A stretch of 64,000 nucleotides of DNA, from assembly GCA_963698645.1 (NCBI GenBank), contig CAVORP010000001.1:124001-188000 (forward strand). Reading direction: 5' to 3'. Positions 37,760-45,456 of this stretch are shown here, in pieces (the first letter of the stretch is position 1; every line of letters starts with the position of its first letter). The translations under genes were made by a program, and so were the position numbers. The DNA comes from Ovoidimarina sp963698645 (GTDB taxonomy: Bacteria > Pseudomonadota > Alphaproteobacteria > Rhodobacterales > Rhodobacteraceae). The notes beneath the pieces were generated by a model, which had not been told where the DNA came from, did not search any database, and saw only the letters and a program-made list of their open reading frames with translations.

Positions 37760-38455
37760 TCAGAGACCCAGCGCGCCGCGCACCTGTTCCAGCACACCCT
37801 GAAGTAGCTCGGGATTGTCCCGCGCACCGCCAAGGGCCGTGCCAAGAGCGGTCTTCTGAAGCGTGCCCAGATCCGACGCCTCGATCGCTTCGATCGCCTT
37901 GTCATAGTCGAACCCCTCGACCGTCAGGACCTCGGCAAGGTCTGTCGTGCCACCCGTCGCATCGGTGGCCGCTTCCGCCGCCGTCTCCGTCGCGGCATCG
38001 GTTCCGCCTTCGACAGCACCTTCCACGGCATTGGCCGCATCGCTGGCGCCCTCGGTCACGGCATCCATCGCGCCCTGGGCGGCATCGCTGGCTGCGTCGG
38101 TGGCGCTGTCCACAGCTCCCTCGACCGCATCGGCGGCGCTATCGGCAGCGCCCATGGCGCCTTCGACGGCATCGCTCGCAGCATCCACGGCGCTGTCCAC
38201 GGCCCCTTCGACCGCATCGGCGGCACCTTGGGCCGCTTCAGTGGCGCTGTCCACCGCACCTTCGACCGCCTCACCAGCGGCGTCGGCCGCGCCTTCGACT
38301 GCGGTCGCGGCCTCGCCCGCAGCTTCCGCTGCCTCTTCGGTCGCGCTCTCGACCGGGGCCTGATCTTCCGCCACCATGTCCCGGTTTCCGTAAAGGACAA
38401 AGGCCCCGATTCCCAACAATGCAACGATGACAAGCGCAATAAGTGCTTTGCTCAT
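37760..38455 (-). CDS. Membrane-anchored Ala-rich protein with amphipathic-helix repeats
   Basis: A 231-residue protein. Residues 3-22 form one hydrophobic segment (ALIALVIVALLGIGAFVLYG). Residues about 30-165 are almost only Ala, Glu, Asp, Gly, Ser, Thr and Val, with AVEGAVDSA or a near copy recurring four times at spacings of about 18, 29 and 33 residues. The pattern suggests acidic helices with a roughly 11-residue period. The last 58 residues (LAEVLTVEGFDYDKAIEAIEAS to VRGALGL) are a normal-composition globular tail. No known family is assigned. It may be a periplasmic spacer or LEA/apolipoprotein-like helix bundle. The repeats are also present at DNA level. Confidence 0.8.
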   Translation of the reverse strand: MSKALIALVIVALLGIGAFVLYGNRDMVAEDQAPVESATEEAAEAAGEAATAVEGAADAAGEAVEGAVDSATEAAQGAADAVEGAVDSAVDAASDAVEGAMGAADSAADAVEGAVDSATDAASDAAQGAMDAVTEGASDAANAVEGAVEGGTDAATETAAEAATDATGGTTDLAEVLTVEGFDYDKAIEAIEASDLGTLQKTALGTALGGARDNPELLQGVLEQVRGALGL

Positions 38456-38645
38456 GTCTTATATCCCTTCCTGACAATTACCGGTTGCATATATGCCGCG
38501 CACGCGCCGGACAGGAGGGGGAAAAGCACCCGACTCCTCCCACCGGCGAACTTGCGCCTGCAATCGGCCTATTCCCGCTTGAACCGGCGGGCCGTTGGCC
38601 TTATTTTGCGCACCTGTCGACGGAAATAACAAAAGGATACACACC

Positions 38646-39188
38646 ATCGCTCGCAGACCGCACAATGCCCCGCCAACGCGGGACACCGGCCCCCGGATTA
38701 ATGACCGCATCAATGCACCAGAAATCCGCCTGATTGGCGCAGAAGGCGAAAACGTCGGCGTCGTGACGCCTGCCCGCGCCATTGAAATGGCGGAAGAGGC
38801 CGGATTGGACCTCGTCGAGATTTCGCCGAACGCTAGCCCGCCCGTCTGCAAGATCATGGATTTCGGCAAGTTCAAGTACGAGACCCAGAAGAAAGAGGCC
38901 GAGGCACGCAAGAAGCAGAAGATCATCGAAGTCAAAGAGGTCAAGTTCCGTCCCAACACGGATGTGCATGACTACGATGTGAAAATGCGTAACGTGATGA
39001 AATTTCTCGAAAATGGCGACAAGGTGAAGGTCACGCTCCGGTTCCGCGGACGCGAGATGGCGCACCAGGATCTGGGCCGCAACCTGCTCGAGCGTGTGGC
39101 GACCGATGTCGAGGAAATCGGCAAGGTCGAGAACATGCCGAAGATGGAAGGCCGTCAGATGGTCATGATGATCGGTCCGGCGAAATAA
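38646..39188 (+). CDS. infC: Translation initiation factor IF-3 (probable ATC start)
   Basis: IF-3 binds the 30S subunit and proofreads start-codon choice. From IARRPHNAPPTRDTGPRIND the family sequence runs through LIGAEGENVGVVTPARA, VCKIMDFGKFKYE and VKVTLRFRGREMAHQ to MVMMIGPAK (180 residues). No ATG or GTG stands at the conserved N-terminus; instead ATC at 38646 follows AAAGGA (38632-38637) by eight bases. Rare ATT/ATC starts are known for infC and underlie its autoregulation, so I choose it. The upstream ATG at 38595 would add 17 unconserved residues. Intact. Confidence 0.93.
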   Translation: MARRPHNAPPTRDTGPRINDRINAPEIRLIGAEGENVGVVTPARAIEMAEEAGLDLVEISPNASPPVCKIMDFGKFKYETQKKEAEARKKQKIIEVKEVKFRPNTDVHDYDVKMRNVMKFLENGDKVKVTLRFRGREMAHQDLGRNLLERVATDVEEIGKVENMPKMEGRQMVMMIGPAK

Positions 39189-39193
39189 CGCCC

Positions 39194-39886
39194 GTGACCG
39201 CGGCCCCCACCAGCCCGCATATGGCGCGCTACAGGACGGGGCCACCCGACGATACCGGGGACGGGCGGCTTCATTCGCCCGTCTTCCTCAGGAACGCTCC
39301 CCCTCTCATCGCGACGTTTGCCGATCTGTTTCGCGACCGGACCGGCCCGGTCCTCGAAATAGGCGCAGGCACGGGTCAGCATGCAAGCGCTTTTGCGCTC
39401 GCCTTTCCCGATCTCGACTGGTGGCCCTCCGATCCCGATCCGCTCCATCGGGCCTCGATCGCGGCATGGGCCACGTTCCTGCGCGCGCCCGAACGCGCAC
39501 CTTTCGCCATCGACGCAAGCACCGACTGGGCCGCTGAGATCGCCCATCTGGGTCCGCTCACGGCGGTCATCTCGCTCAATGTGATCCACATCTCGCCCAT
39601 CGCGGTGCTCCACGGCATTCTGGATGGTGCAGCGCAAGCCCTTGGTCCTGAAGGGTTTTTGGCCTTCTACGGCCCGTTCACGGAGGACGGCGCGCATACC
39701 GGTCCAGGGAACGCCACCTTCGACGCCAACCTGCGCGCCGAGAACCCGGAATGGGGCATCCGGGATATCTCTGACATTGCGCAGGCTGGCGCAGAACTCG
39801 GTTTCGGCCCGCCCAGCATCCGGCCCATGCCCGCAAACAACCGGCTGCTCATTCTGCCGCGTCAGACACGCACAGCACGCGTCTGA
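39194..39886 (+). CDS. DUF938 SAM-dependent methyltransferase-like protein
   Basis: A 230-residue protein (GTG start). DUF938 hallmarks: HSPVFLRNAPPLIATFAD, the SAM-binding GPVLEIGAGTGQHASAFA (about residues 49-66), WWPSDPDP, SLNVIHISP and FYGPFTEDGAHTGPGNATFDANLR. Substrate unknown. It begins five bases after infC and its 3' end overlaps the convergent DUF1203 gene by 25 bases. Intact. Confidence 0.88.
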   Translation: MTAAPTSPHMARYRTGPPDDTGDGRLHSPVFLRNAPPLIATFADLFRDRTGPVLEIGAGTGQHASAFALAFPDLDWWPSDPDPLHRASIAAWATFLRAPERAPFAIDASTDWAAEIAHLGPLTAVISLNVIHISPIAVLHGILDGAAQALGPEGFLAFYGPFTEDGAHTGPGNATFDANLRAENPEWGIRDISDIAQAGAELGFGPPSIRPMPANNRLLILPRQTRTARV

Positions 39887-40330
39887 AAGCAATTATTCTG
39901 CGCCGACCGGACATCGACATAGGCGATCGCCGCATCTTCAAGCAGACGCGCCGCATAGGCCGGGACGGCATCCGACCGGGTGATCTGCCCTGTGCCATAG
40001 ACGATGCGGTGATCCGACGAATAGCCCTTCAGCAGGAATTGCGGCGCAGTCTCAAGGATCGGCGGAACACCTTCCTCCTCCCAGGGCTCACACGCATCGG
40101 CACATAGAAAGATCGGCCCGGTTTCGGCATAGGGCTGCGGTCCGGGAAAGGGACGCGCAGCCAGAATCCAGATATCTTGCGCCCTCCGGCACATGGCGCA
40201 TGCACGATCGGCACGGTGTCCCGGCGCCGCTTGAGACATGCACCTCCGCCGGCTGGCCATTGGCATCCGGGCCACCAGCGCGCACACGCGCGACGAATTC
40301 AGGATCCATTGGAAGAAATCGAACAGTCAT
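39862..40330 (-). CDS. DUF1203 protein (one frameshift)
   Basis: Small protein of about 155 residues after repair. N-terminal MTVRFLPMDPEFVARVRAGGPDANGQPAEVHVS and CRSCMRHVPEG, then after a G inserted before CAA (near 40170) DIWILAARPFPGPQPYAETGPIFLCADACEPW, LLKGYSSDHRIVYGTGQI and AYVDVRSAQNNCFQTRAVRV. This matches DUF1203, whose function is unknown; several cysteines are conserved. Divergent from arsR, with the arsR operators between them. Confidence 0.82.
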
Positions 40331-40430
40331 CGGGTCACTCCTTTTGCTGACTCTCTCGGCCCCAGAAACCATGCCGCACGCCGATCCGGCGACCCGAATC
40401 CTGCGGTTTCTGTTCTTGTGAAGACGTTCA

Positions 40431-40486
40431 TTCATCCATAAGGTTGACTGAAAGATCGACAGAGGTTATTCATCCATATGGTTGAA
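40431..40486. promoter_or_regulatory. Two copies of a palindromic ArsR-type operator
   Basis: TTCATCCATATGGTTGAA (40469-40486) is an 18-base dyad with one mismatch pair. A second copy, TTCATCCATAAGGTTGAC (40431-40448), lies 38 bases upstream. The downstream copy contains the arsR start codon (40478-40480), so a bound repressor would block its own transcription and translation start. This resembles operators of ArsR genes paired with SRPBCC proteins. Confidence 0.65.
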
Positions 40487-40831
40487 CGAGAATCATACGA
40501 CCCCCTGACCGAGATCCTGAAGGCTGCCAGTGATCCGACCCGGCGTGCCATCCTGACCCTTCTGGTGCAGGACGGCCCGGCCCGCGTCACCGATCTGGCC
40601 CGGCAGTTCGACATGAGCCTCAACGCCGTGTCGAAACACATCAAGGTTCTGGAACGTGCGGGTCTCGTCAGCCGCAAGACGGAATGGCGCGAACACCTGA
40701 TCGCCGCCGAACTTGATCCCATTCGCGAAATCGACCGCTGGTTCGGCCAGTTGCGATCGGTCTGGGAGATGCGGCTCGAGCGCCTTGATGACATCCTTAA
40801 GGAGGATACCCAAAATGACGACGACAACTGA
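40478..40831 (+). CDS. ArsR-family transcriptional regulator
   Basis: A 117-residue winged-HTH repressor: ILKAASDPTRRAILTLLVQDG, VTDLARQFDMSLNAVSKHIKVLERAGLVSRKTEWREH. It lacks the CxC metal site of ArsR/SmtB, and this non-metal subgroup normally pairs with an SRPBCC (AHSA1) partner, as here. The SRPBCC gene starts 17 bases before this one's stop. The operator dyads suggest autorepression. Intact. Confidence 0.9.
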   Translation: MVERESYDPLTEILKAASDPTRRAILTLLVQDGPARVTDLARQFDMSLNAVSKHIKVLERAGLVSRKTEWREHLIAAELDPIREIDRWFGQLRSVWEMRLERLDDILKEDTQNDDDN

Positions 40832-41244
40832 CCTCGCACTCAACGTCTCGCGCACGATCAACGCCTCGCCCGAGGCGCTCTTCAACGCCTGGCTCGACCC
40901 CGCCACACTCGCCCGCTTCATGCGACCGATGGCCGACATGCCCGCACCCAAGGTCTCAAACGACCCCCGCGTGGGCGGACGTTTCGACATCCTGATGACC
41001 GCGGGCGACAAGGACATCCCGCATTGGGGAACCTACACGGAAATCGTCCCGCACAGGCACCTTGCCTTCACCTGGCAATCTCCGTTCTCGGTGGAAGGAA
41101 GCACCGTGACGCTCGATTTCAAACCCGTTCCGGGCGGCACTCAGGTCGATCTGACCCATGTGAAATTCCCCTCCGAAGAGTCCCGCACCAACCACGAAAC
41201 CGGCTGGTCGTTGATCCTCGCGAACTCTTGCCGAAATCGGCTGA
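40815..41244 (+). CDS. SRPBCC (AHSA1-type) protein, one frameshift at the 3' end
   Basis: START-like ligand-binding protein: LNVSRTINASPEALFNAWLDPATLARFM, GGRFDILM and HWGTYTEIVPHRHLAFTWQSP are typical of Aha1-C/SRPBCC. An extra T before CTT GCC (near 41224) breaks the frame; repaired it ends ILANLAEIG with TGA at 41242-41244, 143 residues. It overlaps and is co-translated with the ArsR gene. Ligand or detoxified compound unknown. Confidence 0.87.
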
Positions 41245-41418
41245 ATTTGTTGATTTCAAGGCGCGCGCGTCGAAAGATGCGCCGCCCTGCCCGACAATCG
41301 GGCGCTCAGATTGCCACTGGTGATACGGCCGAAACAGTTGGCCGACCGCGACGCGGGGCAATTGCCTTCCCCTGACCCCCCTCTGTAGGATTACTCTCGT
41401 AGGGTGGGGTGTGTAACG

Positions 41419-42405
41419 ATGTCAGAGTTGGTAACTCTGTCGGATCAGTTGACCGACGAAGAGTGGCTGGATGAGCTGGCCGAGATCGGTGAGGATCGCG
41501 GCTACTACGAGTTCGTGGGCGACCGCCACGGGGCTCTCTTCCTTGACGAGTCTCTGGAAACGCTTCTTGTCAGCTTCGACACGATCGCCTCCGCCCGCGC
41601 CGGAAGCGCCTCGGGCATCCCCCATGGCATGCTCCAGGCCGAACTGAACGGCTGGTCGCACCTTTCGCTCATCGCCCGCGATCACAGCTGGTTCCGCGAC
41701 CCGGCGGTCTACGGCTATTTCGACCGTCTGGTGGACGATGCCTTTTTCGAGGATTTCGACCGCGTCATCTTCTACGGCCACGGCATGTGTGCCTATGCCG
41801 CCGCCGCCTTCTCGGTCGCGGCCCCCGGCGCCACCGTGATCGTGGTCTCGCCCCAGGCCACGCTCGATCCCGAGATCGCGTCCTGGGACGACCGCTTCAT
41901 GGGCATGCGGCGAACGAATTTCACCGACCGCTTCGGCTATGCGCCCGACATGCTGGACGCTGCCCAGCGCGCCTTCATCATCTACGATCCGCTGGAGGAA
42001 CTCGACGCGATGCACGCGGCGCTGTTCCGCGGGCCGCAGATCGAACATATCCGGTTCCGCTTCGGCGGCGGGCGGCTTGGCACCGATCTTCAGGCGATGA
42101 ATGCCATCGGTCCGATCCTCAAGGCCGCGGGCGAAGACCGCCTGACCCGGAGGGAGATCTTCCGGATCTTCCGGCGCCGCCGCGACTACCTGCCTTACCT
42201 GCGCAACCTCCTGAACCGGGTCCATGTGGACGACCGGCTGTGGCTGACGGCGCTCCTCTGCCGCACGGTCCTGTCGCGCAAGAACGCGCCGCGCTTCCGC
42301 CACCACCTCGAACTGGCCGAGCACAAGCTGACGATGCAGGGGCGAAGCCTGCCGGAGCCGCACAAGAAACGCAGCGCGGCGCACAAGTTTCCGGACCTGA
42401 ACTAG
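41419..42405 (+). CDS. Conserved protein of unknown function beside urease
   Basis: A 328-residue protein from MSELVTLSDQLTDEEWLDELAEIG. It has a central alpha/beta-like stretch with FDRVIFYGHGMCAYAAAAFSVAAPGATVIVVSPQATLDPEI, reminiscent of an alpha/beta-hydrolase nucleophile elbow (GHGMC in place of GxSxG). A basic C-terminal helical region (IFRIFRRRRDYLPYLRNLLNR) follows. Related proteins are sometimes labelled PAPS reductase, but I see no PP-loop or cysteine signature. The 3' end meets ureG convergently with only four bases between. Intact. Confidence 0.7.
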   Translation: MSELVTLSDQLTDEEWLDELAEIGEDRGYYEFVGDRHGALFLDESLETLLVSFDTIASARAGSASGIPHGMLQAELNGWSHLSLIARDHSWFRDPAVYGYFDRLVDDAFFEDFDRVIFYGHGMCAYAAAAFSVAAPGATVIVVSPQATLDPEIASWDDRFMGMRRTNFTDRFGYAPDMLDAAQRAFIIYDPLEELDAMHAALFRGPQIEHIRFRFGGGRLGTDLQAMNAIGPILKAAGEDRLTRREIFRIFRRRRDYLPYLRNLLNRVHVDDRLWLTALLCRTVLSRKNAPRFRHHLELAEHKLTMQGRSLPEPHKKRSAAHKFPDLN

Positions 42406-42409
42406 GGCG

Positions 42410-43021
42410 TCAAAGCCCCCCTTCGCGCTCCAGGAACGCGACGACCTCCGGCACCCCGACACCGGCCCGCAGCGACGCCATCACAAAGGGCCGCGCGCCC
42501 CGGGCCACGCGCGCATCCTGCTCCAGCAACACCGGGTCGACCCCCACATGGGGCGCCAGATCGGTCTTGTTGATGATCAGAAGATCCGACCGCGTCACCC
42601 CCGGCCCCCGCTTGCGCGGTATGTCCTGCCCCGCCGCCGTATCGATCACGTAAAGCGTCAGATCGGCCAGCTCCGGGCTGAAGGTCGCGGCCAGATTGTC
42701 GCCCCCGGATTCGATGAAGATCACGTCCAGATCCGGGATTGCCGCCCGGAACTCCGCCACTGCCGCAAGGTTGATCGACGCATCCTCGCGGATCGCCGTA
42801 TGCGGACATCCCCCGGTCTCTACGCCCTTGATCCGGTCACCGGGCAGGACCTGCGCCCGCATCAGGAACTCCGCATCCTCGCGGGTATAGATGTCGTTGG
42901 TGATCACCGCGACCGACAGCCGGGGCGCCAGCGCGCGGCACAACTCCGCCGTCAGCGTGGTCTTGCCCGCACCGACCGGGCCGCCGATCCCCACGCGCAG
43001 GGGTCCGTTCCGGGCACTCAT
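42410..43021 (-). CDS. ureG: Urease accessory GTPase UreG
   Basis: GTPase delivering nickel during urease maturation in complex with UreD, UreF and UreE. 203 residues. P-loop GGPVGAGKTTLTAELC, nickel-binding CPH motif in VETGGCPHTAIREDASIN, and NKTDLAP for guanine recognition. The start at 43021 (MSARNGPLRVGIGG) is chosen because it begins the family sequence. Last gene of the ure operon. Confidence 0.96.
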   Translation of the reverse strand: MSARNGPLRVGIGGPVGAGKTTLTAELCRALAPRLSVAVITNDIYTREDAEFLMRAQVLPGDRIKGVETGGCPHTAIREDASINLAAVAEFRAAIPDLDVIFIESGGDNLAATFSPELADLTLYVIDTAAGQDIPRKRGPGVTRSDLLIINKTDLAPHVGVDPVLLEQDARVARGARPFVMASLRAGVGVPEVVAFLEREGGL

Positions 43022-43034
43022 GGCAATCTCCTTC

Positions 43035-43445
43035 TCATCCGCCGATCGCGAACACCGCAAGCCCCGCGCCGATCGCAAGACAGAGCGGCCCGTAAAGCGC
43101 CGTGTCGAGCCGCCGAAACGCCGGCTCGGGCGTGATCCGCTGAAACGCCGGCACCCAGGCCGCGATCCCGCGCAACACGAACACCCCGGCGGCGATCCCC
43201 GTCCCCGCCCGAACGAACCAGATCTCCTGCGGCAGATACAGCCAGCTCGCAAGAACCATCAGCGCCGTCCCGACACTGGCACAGGGCACCGCACCGGGCA
43301 TCCGCGTGATCCCGGCCCGCCCGACCACGGCCCGGGCCAGACCTGCTTCGTCCCGGATCGGCCACCAGAACCCGATCCCCCACAGAAGATGCAGCGCCGC
43401 GATCGCCAGAAGCACCACCGACAGGATCACCGCCAGCGCCATCAT
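43035..43445 (-). CDS. DUF3995 membrane protein
   Basis: A 136-residue protein with four predicted membrane helices (MALAVILSVVLLAIAALHLLWGIGFWW, ALMVLASWLYLP, GIAAGVFVLRGIAAWV, LCLAIGAGLAVFAIGG), matching DUF3995. It overlaps ureF by four bases and precedes ureG by 13, so it is within the urease operon. A link to nickel or urea transport is only suggested by position. Confidence 0.82.
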   Translation of the reverse strand: MMALAVILSVVLLAIAALHLLWGIGFWWPIRDEAGLARAVVGRAGITRMPGAVPCASVGTALMVLASWLYLPQEIWFVRAGTGIAAGVFVLRGIAAWVPAFQRITPEPAFRRLDTALYGPLCLAIGAGLAVFAIGG

Positions 43446-44083
43446 GTCCGAAAGATCCGAACATCCATCACCTCATGGGCCATCGCCGCCAGATCGGCAC
43501 CGGGCACCCCGCTTGTGATCTCCTCGGGCGCAAGGCGCACCGCCTCCCCGGCAACCGAAAGGATCAGGGGATGCAGACCGCCCAGAACCTTCTGCCCGTC
43601 TGTCTGGCCCAGCGGGATGAACCGCACCGCGCCCGAAACAAGGTTCGAGGCAAAGGCGTGAAGATAAAGCCCCGCTACCCGCTCGGGCGACAGGGACAGC
43701 GTCGCGGCCGCCCGGCCCACCGCCAGCGGCAGCGCTTCAGGCGACCAGTCCGACCCGGTCAGCGCATTCACCGCCTCGGTAAAGGCGCGGCCCTGCGCGA
43801 TCGTCTCCTCCCACCGCTCCCGCGACGGCGCAAGCGCGCGCGCCAGATCGCCCAGCCCCGCAAGCCCGGCCATGGCGGCCACCAGAAGAACCGCATCCGC
43901 CCGCCCCGCTCCCCGCGCGATCACATCTCCCAGCCATTGTTCAAGCCCGGCCGCATTCCGCACCTCGCCCGCCGCGATCACAGCCTCAAGCCCGTGGGAA
44001 TAGGCGAACCCCCCCACCGGAAAGGCCGGGGAAAGCCACTGGGTCAGCGTCAGAAGGTCGGCATCGCCGCCGCGATCAATCAT
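43442..44083 (-). CDS. ureF: Urease accessory protein UreF
   Basis: Helical urease chaperone acting as GAP-like partner of UreG. 213 residues from MIDRGGDADLLTLTQWLSPAFPVGGFAYSHGLE, the family N-terminus; LYLHAFASNLVSGAVRFIPLGQTDGQ and the C-terminal RIFRT are also typical. The ATG at 44083 overlaps the ureE stop (8 bases), and longer frames upstream run through the ureE histidine tract and are rejected. Confidence 0.94.
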   Translation of the reverse strand: MIDRGGDADLLTLTQWLSPAFPVGGFAYSHGLEAVIAAGEVRNAAGLEQWLGDVIARGAGRADAVLLVAAMAGLAGLGDLARALAPSRERWEETIAQGRAFTEAVNALTGSDWSPEALPLAVGRAAATLSLSPERVAGLYLHAFASNLVSGAVRFIPLGQTDGQKVLGGLHPLILSVAGEAVRLAPEEITSGVPGADLAAMAHEVMDVRIFRT

Positions 44084-44603
44084 GGGAATGGGAATGGCTG
44101 TGCACATGCTCATGCCCGTGGTCATGGTCGTGGTGATGGTCGTGGTCATGCCCATGGCTGTGCCCCATCGTCCGCCCATGACCATAGGCCCCGCCTTCGG
44201 GCGAAAACGGCTCGGTCACGGGCACCAGCCCCGCCCCAAGCTGCGCCAACATCGCCTCAAGCACGTGATCGGCCCGGATCAGAAGGCGCTCCGCCTCGAT
44301 CCGGCAGGGCGTATGCCGGTTGCCGATATGCCATGCCAGCCGCGGCAGGTCGCCGGTCACGGCGACAAGCGCCTCGGGCGCAGGCAGGACCGCGACAAGG
44401 CTCCCATCCTCAAGGACAAAGCAATCGCCCGCCCCCACCGACACGACCTCGGGCAAGTCCACAAGAAAATCCCGCCCCCCCGCGGTGGTCAGGCGTTTGC
44501 GCCGCAACAGGCGTGCCTCATAATCCAGCGCCACGTGATCTGGCGCGTCATGGGCATGGGTAACGGAAATGGCGCGGATAAGCGGTGTCGAGGATTGGTT
44601 CAT
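44076..44603 (-). CDS. ureE: Urease nickel metallochaperone UreE with His-rich tail
   Basis: Delivers Ni2+ to urease. 175 residues. N-terminal UreE domain (VALDYEARLLRRKRLTTAGGRDFLVDLPE, VLAVTGD-like LVAVTGDLPRLAWHIGNRHTPC with the nickel-site histidine), and a C-terminal tail of about 28 residues dominated by His and Asp that should bind several Ni2+ ions. Start at 44603 (MNQSSTPLIRAISV). In operon with ureF. Confidence 0.95.
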   Translation of the reverse strand: MNQSSTPLIRAISVTHAHDAPDHVALDYEARLLRRKRLTTAGGRDFLVDLPEVVSVGAGDCFVLEDGSLVAVLPAPEALVAVTGDLPRLAWHIGNRHTPCRIEAERLLIRADHVLEAMLAQLGAGLVPVTEPFSPEGGAYGHGRTMGHSHGHDHDHHHDHDHGHEHVHSHSHSHD

Positions 44604-44696
44604 GCGCCGGATCGAATACCGGCCACGGGCCAAGCGCAAGCCCGCGCGACGCCTCAGGCCCCGCGGCAGAATGAACTGCCTAATTCTTGTGCAGAA

Positions 44697-45002
44697 TTAA
44701 CAGACGAAAGCGCGCGCCCGGACAAAGACATCGGGCGATCCCGGCGCACCATTTTCATAGACCATGGTATTCGCACCCGACCGGAGCGCGTTCTGGATCG
44801 TCTCGTTCCGCGCCAATTCCATCGCCCGCGCCTGTCCGATCGTGCCGAACACACCGGTGGTCGTGGTGATCACTTCGGTGGGTCTGCAGCCCGCGACCTC
44901 CGCCAGGCTCGCGATGCGGATCGCGTTCGGGTCCATCTTCAGGGGCACGGGGCTTTCGCAGGCCACCAGCAGCGGCAGGGTCAGAAAGATCGCAAGGCGC
45001 AT
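44697..45002 (-). CDS. Small lipoprotein of unknown function inside the urease operon
   Basis: A 101-residue protein with a lipobox (MRLAIFLTLPLLVACESPV; Cys at about residue 15). The rest (RIASLAEVAGCRPTEVITTTTG, ARAMELARNETIQNALRSGANTMVY) resembles small DUF4156/RcsF-like lipoproteins, with cysteines in CRPT and at the C-terminal end. Located between ureC and ureE on the same strand; a link to urease is not evident. Confidence 0.7.
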   Translation of the reverse strand: MRLAIFLTLPLLVACESPVPLKMDPNAIRIASLAEVAGCRPTEVITTTTGVFGTIGQARAMELARNETIQNALRSGANTMVYENGAPGSPDVFVRARAFVC

Positions 45003-45030
45003 GGGGTCCTCCGAAGCGCGAACACGTTCC

Positions 45031-45249
45031 TCAAGACTGCGCAAATCCGCCAAGACTTGGCAAGGGCGCGACGTGGCTTTGGCGACGTTCCGCCGCCCGG
45101 TCAAGCGCGGCAAGGTAGTCTTGCTTGAGCCCCTCGCGGGTCAGGCCACGCGACGCAAGCTGCTGATCGGACAGGGCAAAAAGGTGGCTGTACTGGTTCG
45201 CAAGGCCGAAAACACCGGCAAACTCGGAAACGGGAGAAAAGAACGACAT
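45031..45249 (-). CDS. Small DUF1127-like protein between ureC and the lipoprotein
   Basis: A 72-residue protein: MSFFSPVSEFAGVFGLANQY, then LFALSDQQLASRGLTREGLKQDYLAALDRAAERRQ. The LSDQQLASRGLTREGL segment follows the pattern seen in alphaproteobacterial DUF1127-like small proteins. The start at 45249 is used; longer frames upstream are not supported. Function unknown. Confidence 0.6.
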   Translation of the reverse strand: MSFFSPVSEFAGVFGLANQYSHLFALSDQQLASRGLTREGLKQDYLAALDRAAERRQSHVAPLPSLGGFAQS

Positions 45250-45456
45250 GACGTGCCTCGATTGGTATGCATTTGGATACCAAACAAGATGGGCCCGTCG
45301 CCGCACCGCAGCAAGAGCCGCCCGCGCATTCCCGCTCTGCACCCGGCGCAAGGGTCAGCTTACGACCGTCGTCGCCGGAAAAGGGGCCGCGCCCGGCCTC
45401 GGGCGCAAACGCCCAACGCGCCGAGTAGAATTTGTAGAGGCGGCGGTATTCGGCCA

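Noticed and set aside
37900..38350. CRISPR or tandem-repeat array
   Set aside because: The repeated DNA is explained by Ala/Gly/Glu codons of the repeat protein; repeat spacing is irregular and there are no unique spacers.
40331..40477. Small ORF encoded upstream of arsR on either strand
   Set aside because: Frames are short and non-conserved; the operator dyads account for the structure seen.
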